64,000 bases of DNA, from assembly GCA_963969395.1 (NCBI GenBank), contig OZ017799.1, positions 9,612,501-9,676,500 on the forward strand, read 5' to 3'. Below the pieces are notes generated by a model. It did not search any database. It was not told the DNA's origin and worked only from the letters and a program-made list of their open reading frames with translations. Each line of letters begins with the position of its first letter. Position 1 is the stretch's first letter. Origin of the DNA: Pseudoscleropodium purum (lineage: Eukaryota > Streptophyta > Bryopsida > Hypnales > Brachytheciaceae). Positions 53,657 through 64,000 of the stretch are shown here, piece by piece. A program made the translations under genes and the position numbers.

Positions 53657-56600
53657 CGCACCTTTGGATTCTACCAAAAGTTATCGTTGACTCAATGATA
53701 ACTTTGGATATAGTTCACAACAGTTGATTATTGTGAAATGAACGCACCTTTGAATTCTACTAAAAGTTATCGTTGACTCAATGATAACTTTGCATATTTT
53801 TCACGACAGTTGATTATAACTAATACAAAGCAGTATACCTCGCGATTATAACATTCAAAAACACAATGCACTTCCAGATGGACCTAACATGGGTTCTTTT
53901 CACACAAATTTTGCTTCAACAACATCTACATGGGGCTACATGACCAAAGACTCTTTTCCGGTTGAGAAAATATGAGGAAGCGTATTTTGCAATTGGAACA
54001 ATACAATGGACACCGCACTTCCTAACATGAATTCCTTTCATACTGATTTTGTTGGAGCGACATCCACATGGGGTTGCATGATCGAAGACTACAATGTGAT
54101 CTACAAAAAATACGAAGTGTACTTCGCGCTTACAACAATGCAAAATACACCACGCTTCCTCATGGACCCAACATAAAATCTGAATACTAATTTCTTAAGA
54201 GGAATATCTACAGGGGGTTGCATGACCAAAAACTACAATATTCTCCGCACAATAATTGAAAAGGGAATTTTGCAATTGCAACAACGCAAAAAACACTACG
54301 TTCTTCATACACTAAAAATGAATTCTTCCTATATCAATTTCATAAGAGCGGCATCTACATGGAGTTGCATGACGAAGGACTAAAATTTCCTCCGTAGAAA
54401 ATATGAAGCGTACTCCAATTACAACAATGCAAAATACACTGCGCTCTCATGGACTCATCATAAATTCCGTTCATACCAATTTCTTAAGAGCAACATCTAC
54501 ATGGAGTTGCATGACCGAAAACTACAATTTTCTCCAAACAATAATTGGAAGCATACTTCGCGATTACAACAATACAAAGACACCACCTTTCCTCATACAC
54601 CCAACATGAATTCAAGACATACCAACTTCAAAATAGCAACATGTATATAGGGTTGCATGACCGAAGATTGCATTTCTCTCGGCGGAAATGAGAAAAGCAG
54701 TTGTGACACTTGTGATTACAACATTGAAAACCTAAATGCGTCTCCTCACAGACCCAATATGGACTACTTCCACACCAATTTCTTAAGAGCAATGGCTACA
54801 TGTATGCAAATGCTTCTATGTTTCAAAACAAACAACAACGGCAACACATTGGTAATGCTACAACCTATTTGAGGATAATGGCACTTACTCGAAACTCATA
54901 ACAACGTCCACGCTTGCCACTAAAACTGTCAAACTTGGGCCAGAAGATGTTGGAATACAATACGCCGCAGTCCGCAAGAGTACAAGAAAGCTCAACAAAG
55001 GAAAATGAACAAGTCAGCTACAGAAAGACTGATTAATTTTGATGTGAAATTGGCACAAAAGATGGAGGTTCCGGAGAAGGTAGACAGAGCTTCTAGAGAG
55101 TAGGCGTGGAAATACTTGAGCAAAATGTTCTGGATTTTTGTATTTCCCTCAAATTCCTCAACATCATTCCACATCGGCGTACAACTTCTCTGACATCACT
55201 TAACGCTTTGAGCAATGTCAGCACATTCCTTGTCAGGTTTACACCATTGGAGTGCGGCGCCTTTAGTATGGAATCAACAACAGATTTGCCAACATTATAA
55301 TGTTTATTAATAGTGTATATATTTATTCACATTCTTTGGATGATATTTGATGAATTTATGAAGGGCTGACATACCATGAAACAATACTTTCCAACAGCTA
55401 CACACTTAAAGTAGGGGGCTCAAAAATCATTCATCTAAAGAAAAAGATGCATTTTCATTATTTTTGTTATTTTTGATATTTCGTTACAATATAACAAAAT
55501 AACAAAATAACATAAATAACAAAATAACAATATGACAAAATTAAAAAATTAAAAAAACAGTATTACTCAAATAAATACTAAAAATTAAAAAAAATTTAAT
55601 TTAAAATTTAAATTCAAATTCAAAATTTTAAAATTTATAATTAACAATATAATAAAATAACAATGTAAAAAAATAACAATATAACAATATAACAATCATA
55701 CTACTAAAATCATAACTCCCATTGTAATATTGCAAATGCTACCATTAATACTAAGGACTACTGCTTGTTATGCTACGCATTCATTGTATCACATTGGTAA
55801 AATTATGATACATTTCAATAGAATGCATGATAATGATTTCAATAAGTCTTTAAAATAATTATTTTAAATTTTTGGTAAAAGTACTTTCAATTATGCATAC
55901 GTAGATATCATATTTTTTCACAATGTGATATTTCAGAAATACAGTAGCAATTTGCATCACCTTTGTAATATCACTTATTACAAAGAGTGATATTATAGAA
56001 ATAATATAATTGTTGCAATTAAGGTGATATTAAAGAAGATTTGTAGGGTGATATTATAGAGGTAGCAATTCCATTGCTTTTCTTGGCTTACATTTCTATG
56101 ATTTTGTGCTTTTGTGAGTTTTGAGCTTTCATGATTTCCATTTTCAATTGCTATTATCAAATGATTTTGAGAAATTTATTCAATTCAAGCAATTTTGAAT
56201 TTCACAACAATTAAGCTATTTACAAAGTTTTTGATATTTATAAGTTTTTCTTTTCAATTCTTCAATTTGAGGTGCCATTCTTTGTAAAAAATTGAGTCAA
56301 ATTTCTAATGCATTCTAATATACGTGTATCCCTCATAGTATTCACTATTGCATATATTTCATTCATCATTCCATAAATTCCTATTGTACATTTCAATACA
56401 TGCTTATTTGTACAGGAAATTATACAAAGATTTTTGTAAATTTTAATTAAAGATTTATTGAATTTTTTTCGCATTTCAGGTGGAAAGTGAATACGCTCAG
56501 CGAGACGTAGTCGGAATTGAAACGGAGTGTTTTTTTCTTTGGAAAATGACGGTGCTTTCATGAAAACACAAAGAGAACAAACAATTAGGCTGGCTCACTC

Positions 56601-57138
56601 AGCAAACTAATTAAATGAACCGGTAACTAAATTAATAAAATGAAATATGGTGTTAAGGCAGGTACCCCAAAAATCGCCACTTTTATGAATTGTGTCTAGT
56701 TATTATTGTTAGACTAGTCAAATTTTCATATTTTCCTATTGGCAAGTGAAAGGAAGTTCTAGTGTACTAAAAAACATGACACTTGGATACCATATGCATA
56801 AGTTATGGAGGGTCAAAGTTCTTTTTGGTAGATGTTCTCAAATCATTTATTCAACATATGTACATATTGATTTGGGATATGTACACAAAGAGATGGTGAT
56901 GGTTTTAAGTAGGGTGCAATTTTGGGTGTACTCACCTTAGTTCTTTATATTGATGAAGTGTCCGGAATTTCCCAATCCTTAGAAGAAATCCTCTCTACAA
57001 CCCACAATCACCAACATGGGTAAGTAACTCCACAATAGTTTGTCAAGGACTTGAGATTATAAATTCATTTTCAAGCTAATTATGTAATTATAAAGAGTGA
57101 ATTATTATTGTTAGTAATTTTTTGAAAAGAAATAGGCT
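53657..57138 (+). repeat. Left arm of the inverted repeat, copy B
   Basis: Corresponds base for base with 45513-48994 (offset 8,144), starting inside an 86-bp satellite monomer at the gap edge. It includes satellite 53657-53815, ~150-bp repeats 53844-54674 and the AT-rich tract at 55475-55705. Confidence 0.88.
56262..56561 (-). CDS. 99-aa ORF in the left arm, copy B
   Basis: Same predicted product as 48118-48417. Confidence 0.3.
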   Translation of the reverse strand: MKAPSFSKEKNTPFQFRLRLAERIHFPPEMRKKFNKSLIKIYKNLCIISCTNKHVLKCTIGIYGMMNEIYAIVNTMRDTRILECIRNLTQFFTKNGTSN

Positions 57139-57822
57139 TTAGGCCTCACCTTGCCAAATATCATATTCATGGTCATGGATTGGTGGCAATCTTTGCACTC
57201 CAAGATGGCCTTGTTGGTTTAGAATACGTTCAAGCCGATACTTCGAGGAGAAACGTATCGATTGTTTGGATGGTTGAAAAGTGTTGGAGTGGGTTTAACT
57301 TCTGATGAACTCAATTACCTGCCCAAATCAATTCCTATTAATAGTACCAATTTCTTCATCACTAGAGAATGCTTCCTAGCTTTTAGAAGAGCAGGGTTTA
57401 ATAATAGGGTCACACTGGAAGATGAAGAGCTTCAAGGTACATTCCCTTACATGTTTCACACTAGGTGTACTGCCTTTGTTACACAATATGAAAATGAGAC
57501 TATCTTTGTTCATCAGGTGAAGTTTAGTAGGAAATTACAGGATCTTTGGGGCAACTGTACACTAACATATGAAGATTTCGTAAGTCATCATTTATTTAAG
57601 TCGAGTTTGATAAGAAGTGAAACTTTCAAGAATTTGGATATATCAACGGCAAAGCACTTAACAATGCGATTGAAGAAAATAATTGGCTCTGAAATGCCTA
57701 TCCTTGAAAATTTCGATTGGAGACGGGAATGGTTGTATTTTCATGCAGCTTCTACTCTTGACTACCTCAACAAAGACCTTGTGCTCCTCCAAGGTGATGG
57801 AGAAAACATTGCAGTGCGATAG
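57016..57822 (+). pseudogene. Central gene 1, copy B
   Basis: Same sequence as 48872-49678, including the ATGG|GTAAG donor, the acceptor at the arm/centre border and the frameshift near 57249. The identical damage in both copies is expected if the two are the same locus assembled twice. Confidence 0.5.
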
Positions 57823-58775
57823 TATGTTCTTATTCCATCCTCATTGTCATTGGGCTTAGCAGAAGGCCATGTTGAACAAAAGATGTAATGCTTCATATTG
57901 ATGGAATTGAAAGTAGTTGAAAAAGCTGATCGATGTTGCTCTTTGGACCAATGCTTATTAGTATTTCCTTATATATCTCTGCTTTTATTTCAATTCCTTC
58001 ATCACCGAATCAAATTCATGAAAGGGAACAAGATGCACATTCTCGTTTAGTATTGATTAGGCGACATTAAACTTGTTGTTGAGGCTAGGTAGTCAACACA
58101 AGGTCAACTGGGAGATTAGTTTTATAAAAAATCCATTTGGATGGCTATTATGGGAGATGTAAACTTTTTCAGGATTAAATGCAGGCTTTGCGGAGTATGT
58201 GCAGACTTTGTGTTCTTAATTGAATCTATGTATATTCAAATCTGTAGATTCAACTTTCTTTGGTATGTAATTATTGTTGGTGTGTGTTTATTATCAAATA
58301 CAAGTTTCGTGTTCCATATAGAACATGCTTAGGTTAGATTACTTCTCAAGCAGTTCGATTGACTGGAACTGATGTCCTGTCCTTCGAGCGATGTAGTTCC
58401 CCTTGCTTGTAATGTAATGTGCTGGAATGTTGATTTTCTCCAACCCTAAATTCAATGAGTAACAAAAAGGTGTTGATGTTTGAGGGAGATTCGAACACTT
58501 GGTTGCCTGCGGTTCCCTTGCTACACTCGTATCCTGTCGTTACGGTTGGGGGTGGGTTCTGATGTGATGACAGTGCACTCATTATGCAATTTGTAGATGC
58601 TTTAAGTCATCAGGATTGTGAAGGAAGCCTTTGAATTCACTTGCAACGGTCTCTAAACTCTGTTTCCAGTGGGAGTGGAGATAAAGTTTTCCACCAAGGA
58701 TTGCGGAGTTCCAGACATTTAGTCAATGTAAAAAGCGAATGACAATGCAATTACGTCGAGCTTATTATTTTCCAG

Positions 58776-59089
58776 GGCGGCTGTATCCAGCTTCAAAGGC
58801 AACTATTTTGTACCCTCGAAGATCGATTCAAGTGTTCAAACCGGCCGATTTCAACCATATTCTGAGGACGATAACGCACATGTTTAATTGTGGCAGTGAA
58901 TTTCTAGCTCCTCCATATTTGATCTATAATGCTGAGCCCGATGGCAATCTTCTTCAAGTTGTTTGCAAAGGACGGGAGGGTTCGATCTGGAGTCTCATTG
59001 GGGGATTACAATTGCGAATTTTAAGAGAGAAAAAAATTTGGGCACAATGGGAGATCCTGAACGTCAATTTTGATATTCCAACACTTTAG
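58776..59089 (+). CDS. Central ORF 2, copy B
   Basis: Same sequence and acceptor as 50632-50945. Not recognised. Confidence 0.45.
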
Positions 59090-59093
59090 TTCT

Positions 59094-60561
59094 GAATCGT
59101 TAATGCCTACCAGTCCTAGATTTTTGACCGTTATGTGCATATTTGTCACAATTTTTGGAGCTGGAATTGTGCCAATTTAATTAATGAAGTTCACCATTCC
59201 TTGTTATAACTTAAGAAATTTGTCCCTGTTTCTGGGTTTGTGCTTTCCACATTCTGATTGTAGCATCTGTTGTTGTCGATACCTTGTTGCGTTGTCAGTT
59301 GAATGACTGTACTTGTAAGTGCTTCTAAGTTATAGATTAGGTTATAACTTTCCATCCCTGGAATTTATTGAGGAGGGTTAATCTGCGTCGTGAGTTCCTC
59401 ACTGGACGATACAGATCGCTTCATCGCTAGGACCTACTTTGTTGTCAACCTCGAAAGGCTACTTGCAGGGCGGGTTTCTTCATAGGCTAAATTTTCACAT
59501 CTGTAAAAATAGGCAACAGAAGGTATGCATAATTTTCTGGATTTTTTTTCCACAACACAAAATCACTAAGAATTTTTTAGTGGAAGATAGCCTTTCTTGC
59601 ATACCGGTGATATAGACCTTCCTCTTTCCAACTAAGGGCTGGTTGCAAAATTCACCAAGGGTGTTTGCAATATTGATAGTCTTGTTAGCCAATTATAATG
59701 AGCCACAATTGCATTGGGAAATGTGCCATAATTAGTCATCACTTTTGTGTTCTACACAAAAAGAAAATAGCTTACATTCCTAGAATGAGGTGTTAGTTAG
59801 GGATGGGTTGCCTCCTACAACTTAACCCTAAAGTAAGCTTAACATGAGATTTTCTTATTGTCAAATGACTCTTAGAAGCAATGCAAATATGTTAATTATT
59901 CCCTCAACATCTAAGGGTTCATGAATAGATACATCAACCTATAATATGCAGAATGATTGGTTTCTTTTGTTGACATTATTGAATTTTTTTAAAAAAATTC
60001 TATATAAAGACATATGTGGAAAATGGAGAAAAAAAAATATTTTTCTTTTACAAAGTATGAATTTGTTATAATTTTTTTGAAGTTTGTTGCCCAATTAGCC
60101 CAAAACAATCCTTAGACGATCCCCAACCCCCCCCCAAAGTGTATGTATAATGGTCATCTCACCACCTACAATAGTCACAATATTTTCTAACATGACCATG
60201 ATATGAAAGAATAAAAAAGTTCCTTTCTTGTCACAAATTTATACTAAAAAAATGGAAGTTCCTTCTATAGTTACTAATAATTCCTTCACCATCAATTAAG
60301 ACATTGATTGTGGCCACTAATCCTAACTAATTAGCTCAAATCTCTATTATTGCACATTTTTTGTCAAGAGTTGATATAAGCCACTATGTTGTGTCATTTT
60401 TTGGGTTTCTACATTGGACGTTTTGTTTGTCACAGTTTCATTTACCTTGCATCAAATTGTACAATGGAAAAGTGAGCTTGTGTGTGTGTATCCTTGAAAA
60501 ATTCAACCTCTAATTTTTGTATCAAAGGAATTACTCTTATATATTATTTTTATATTATATC
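59094..60561. other. Non-coding part of the centre, copy B
   Basis: Matches 50950-52417, including the run of nine C. Confidence 0.5.
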
Positions 60562-63500
60562 AGCCTATTTCTTTTCAAAAAATTACTAACAATAATAATT
60601 CACTCTTTATAATTACATAATTAGCTTGAAAATGAATTTATAATCTCAAGTCCTTGACAAACTATTGTGGAGTTACTTACCCATGTTGGTGATTGTGGGT
60701 TGTAGAGAGGATTTCTTCTAAGGATTGGGAAATTCCGGACACTTCATCAATATAAAGAACTAAGGTGAGTACACCCAAAATTGCACCCTACTTAAAACCA
60801 TCACCATCTCTTTGTGTACATATCCCAAATCAATATGTACATATGTTGAATAAATGATTTGAGAACATCTACCAAAAAGAACTTTGACCCTCCATAACTT
60901 ATGCATATGGTATCCAAGTGTCATGTTTTTTAGTACACTAGAACTTCCTTTCACTTGCCAATAGGAAAATATGAAAATTTGACTAGTCTAACAATAATAA
61001 CTAGACACAATTCATAAAAGTGGCGATTTTTGGGGTACCTGCCTTAACACCATATTTCATTTTATTAATTTAGTTACCGGTTCATTTAATTAGTTTGCTG
61101 AGTGAGCCAGCCTAATTGTTTGTTCTCTTTGTGTTTTCATGAAAGCACCGTCATTTTCCAAAGAAAAAAACACTCCGTTTCAATTCCGACTACGTCTCGC
61201 TGAGCGTATTCACTTTCCACCTGAAATGCGAAAAAAATTCAATAAATCTTTAATTAAAATTTACAAAAATCTTTGTATAATTTCCTGTACAAATAAGCAT
61301 GTATTGAAATGTACAATAGGAATTTATGGAATGATGAATGAAATATATGCAATAGTGAATACTATGAGGGATACACGTATATTAGAATGCATTAGAAATT
61401 TGACTCAATTTTTTACAAAGAATGGCACCTCAAATTGAAGAATTGAAAAGAAAAACTTATAAATATCAAAAACTTTGTAAATAGCTTAATTGTTGTGAAA
61501 TTCAAAATTGCTTGAATTGAATAAATTTCTCAAAATCATTTGATAATAGCAATTGAAAATGGAAATCATGAAAGCTCAAAACTCACAAAAGCACAAAATC
61601 ATAGAAATGTAAGCCAAGAAAAGCAATGGAATTGCTACCTCTATAATATCACCCTACAAATCTTCTTTAATATCACCTTAATTGCAACAATTATATTATT
61701 TCTATAATATCACTCTTTGTAATAAGTGATATTACAAAGGTGATGCAAATTGCTACTGTATTTCTGAAATATCACATTGTGAAAAAATATGATATCTACG
61801 TATGCATAATTGAAAGTACTTTTACCAAAAATTTAAAATAATTATTTTAAAGACTTATTGAAATCATTATCATGCATTCTATTGAAATGTATCATAATTT
61901 TACCAATGTGATACAATGAATGCGTAGCATAACAAGCAGTAGTCCTTAGTATTAATGGTAGCATTTGCAATATTACAATGGGAGTTATGATTTTAGTAGT
62001 ATGATTGTTATATTGTTATATTGTTATTTTTTTACATTGTTATTTTATTATATTGTTAATTATAAATTTTAAAATTTTGAATTTGAATTTAAATTTTAAA
62101 TTAAATTTTTTTTAATTTTTAGTATTTATTTGAGTAATACTGTTTTTTTAATTTTTTAATTTTGTCATATTGTTATTTTGTTATTTATGTTATTTTGTTA
62201 TTTTGTTATATTGTAACGAAATATCAAAAATAACAAAAATAATGAAAATGCATCTTTTTCTTTAGATGAATGATTTTTGAGCCCCCTACTTTAAGTGTGT
62301 AGCTGTTGGAAAGTATTGTTTCATGGTATGTCAGCCCTTCATAAATTCATCAAATATCATCCAAAGAATGTGAATAAATATATACACTATTAATAAACAT
62401 TATAATGTTGGCAAATCTGTTGTTGATTCCATACTAAAGGCGCCGCACTCCAATGGTGTAAACCTGACAAGGAATGTGCTGACATTGCTCAAAGCGTTAA
62501 GTGATGTCAGAGAAGTTGTACGCCGATGTGGAATGATGTTGAGGAATTTGAGGGAAATACAAAAATCCAGAACATTTTGCTCAAGTATTTCCACGCCTAC
62601 TCTCTAGAAGCTCTGTCTACCTTCTCCGGAACCTCCATCTTTTGTGCCAATTTCACATCAAAATTAATCAGTCTTTCTGTAGCTGACTTGTTCATTTTCC
62701 TTTGTTGAGCTTTCTTGTACTCTTGCGGACTGCGGCGTATTGTATTCCAACATCTTCTGGCCCAAGTTTGACAGTTTTAGTGGCAAGCGTGGACGTTGTT
62801 ATGAGTTTCGAGTAAGTGCCATTATCCTCAAATAGGTTGTAGCATTACCAATGTGTTGCCGTTGTTGTTTGTTTTGAAACATAGAAGCATTTGCATACAT
62901 GTAGCCATTGCTCTTAAGAAATTGGTGTGGAAGTAGTCCATATTGGGTCTGTGAGGAGACGCATTTAGGTTTTCAATGTTGTAATCACAAGTGTCACAAC
63001 TGCTTTTCTCATTTCCGCCGAGAGAAATGCAATCTTCGGTCATGCAACCCTATATACATGTTGCTATTTTGAAGTTGGTATGTCTTGAATTCATGTTGGG
63101 TGTATGAGGAAAGGTGGTGTCTTTGTATTGTTGTAATCGCGAAGTATGCTTCCAATTATTGTTTGGAGAAAATTGTAGTTTTCGGTCATGCAACTCCATG
63201 TAGATGTTGCTCTTAAGAAATTGGTATGAACGGAATTTATGATGAGTCCATGAGAGCGCAGTGTATTTTGCATTGTTGTAATTGGAGTACGCTTCATATT
63301 TTCTACGGAGGAAATTTTAGTCCTTCGTCATGCAACTCCATGTAGATGCCGCTCTTATGAAATTGATATAGGAAGAATTCATTTTTAGTGTATGAAGAAC
63401 GTAGTGTTTTTTGCGTTGTTGCAATTGCAAAATTCCCTTTTCAATTATTGTGCGGAGAATATTGTAGTTTTTGGTCATGCAACCCCCTGTAGATATTCCT

Positions 63501-64000
63501 CTTAAGAAATTAGTATTCAGATTTTATGTTGGGTCCATGAGGAAGCGTGGTGTATTTTGCATTGTTGTAAGCGCGAAGTACACTTCGTATTTTTTGTAGA
63601 TCACATTGTAGTCTTCGATCATGCAACCCCATGTGGATGTCGCTCCAACAAAATCAGTATGAAAGGAATTCATGTTAGGAAGTGCGGTGTCCATTGTATT
63701 GTTCCAATTGCAAAATACGCTTCCTCATATTTTCTCAACCGGAAAAGAGTCTTTGGTCATGTAGCCCCATGTAGATGTTGTTGAAGCAAAATTTGTGTGA
63801 AAAGAACCCATGTTAGGTCCATCTGGAAGTGCATTGTGTTTTTGAATGTTATAATCGCGAGGTATACTGCTTTGTATTAGTTATAATCAACTGTCGTGAA
63901 AAATATGCAAAGTTATCATTGAGTCAACGATAACTTTTAGTAGAATTCAAAGGTGCGTTCATTTCACAATAATCAACTGTTGTGAACTATATCCAAAGTT
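60562..64000 (-). repeat. Right arm of the inverted repeat, copy B
   Basis: Reverse complement of 53700-57138: position p pairs with 117700 minus p. It runs outward through the 99-aa ORF (61139-61438), the AT-rich tract (62000-62225), the ~150-bp repeats (63026-63856) and into inverted 86-bp satellite (about 63885-64000), where the window ends. The true outer end of the arm is not visible. Confidence 0.88.
61139..61438 (+). CDS. 99-aa ORF in the right arm, copy B
   Basis: Same predicted product as 48118-48417, on the plus strand. Confidence 0.3.
   Translation: MKAPSFSKEKNTPFQFRLRLAERIHFPPEMRKKFNKSLIKIYKNLCIISCTNKHVLKCTIGIYGMMNEIYAIVNTMRDTRILECIRNLTQFFTKNGTSN

Noticed and set aside
60562..64000. 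Inverted arms as a hairpin-adapter (missed SMRTbell) read artefact
   Set aside because: Such artefacts give arms that meet without a spacer. Here a 3.4-kb unique centre separates them. Graph mis-joining through a real repeat remains possible and is reported as a finding.

Overview
The window looks like nuclear DNA from a plant or another streptophyte. Three things point there: spliced coding exons with GT/AG borders, plant-type LTR retrotransposons (tRNA-Asp and tRNA-iMet primer sites), and CACTA, hAT and Tourist-like elements. Relatives of the ZNF862-like hAT and the FCP1-like gene suggest a non-seed plant or charophyte, but I cannot name the species. Nearly all coding potential belongs to transposable elements or decayed genes. 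One scaffold gap of 200 N lies at 53457-53656.

Layout. 0.86-1.94 kb: first three exons of a mitochondrial F1-ATPase assembly factor (ATP11 family) on the minus strand; its 3' part is not recognised in the window. 2.19-2.53 kb: a Tourist-like MITE upstream of that gene. 3.9-7.6 kb: a decayed ZNF862-like hAT transposase, split by a 1,020-bp CACTA-type element (5717-6736, TSD TCA). 10.06-10.35 kb: a GC-rich hAT MITE with a perfect 8-bp TSD. 11.86-27.65 kb: a nested pair of Gypsy insertions. The outer one is a minus-strand solo LTR (TSD ATAGT). The inner one is a complete plus-strand element (13021-25540, TSD ACTCC) with two 3,304-bp LTRs. Each LTR carries a 552-codon ORF between two TATA boxes. 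Gag and pol share one frame and are separated by a single UGA.

27.7-34.2 kb: non-coding DNA with a 427-bp near-perfect hairpin and diverged copies of its arm and flanks. 34.2-37.0 kb: a dead, 3'-truncated Copia element whose leader holds a second copy of the GC-rich hAT MITE. 38.7-44.1 kb (minus): a decayed four-exon gene of about 1,470 codons. Its N-terminal part has a ParB-like NGQHS motif, its middle is acidic and lysine/arginine-rich, and its C-terminus is an FCP1/NIF-like HAD domain. Two of its introns contain a palindrome that is also the core of the adjacent 86-bp satellite.

44.2-64.0 kb: a large inverted-repeat structure. Arms of at least 3.4 kb begin in the satellite and flank a 3,423-bp centre with unrecognised ORFs. 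The structure appears twice in direct orientation with an exact offset of 8,144 bp, one copy on each side of the N gap, so the duplication may be an assembly artefact.

The strongest candidates for something undescribed are the LTR-resident gene flanked by two promoters, and the palindrome/satellite/inverted-repeat complex next to the ParB-like/FCP1-like gene.
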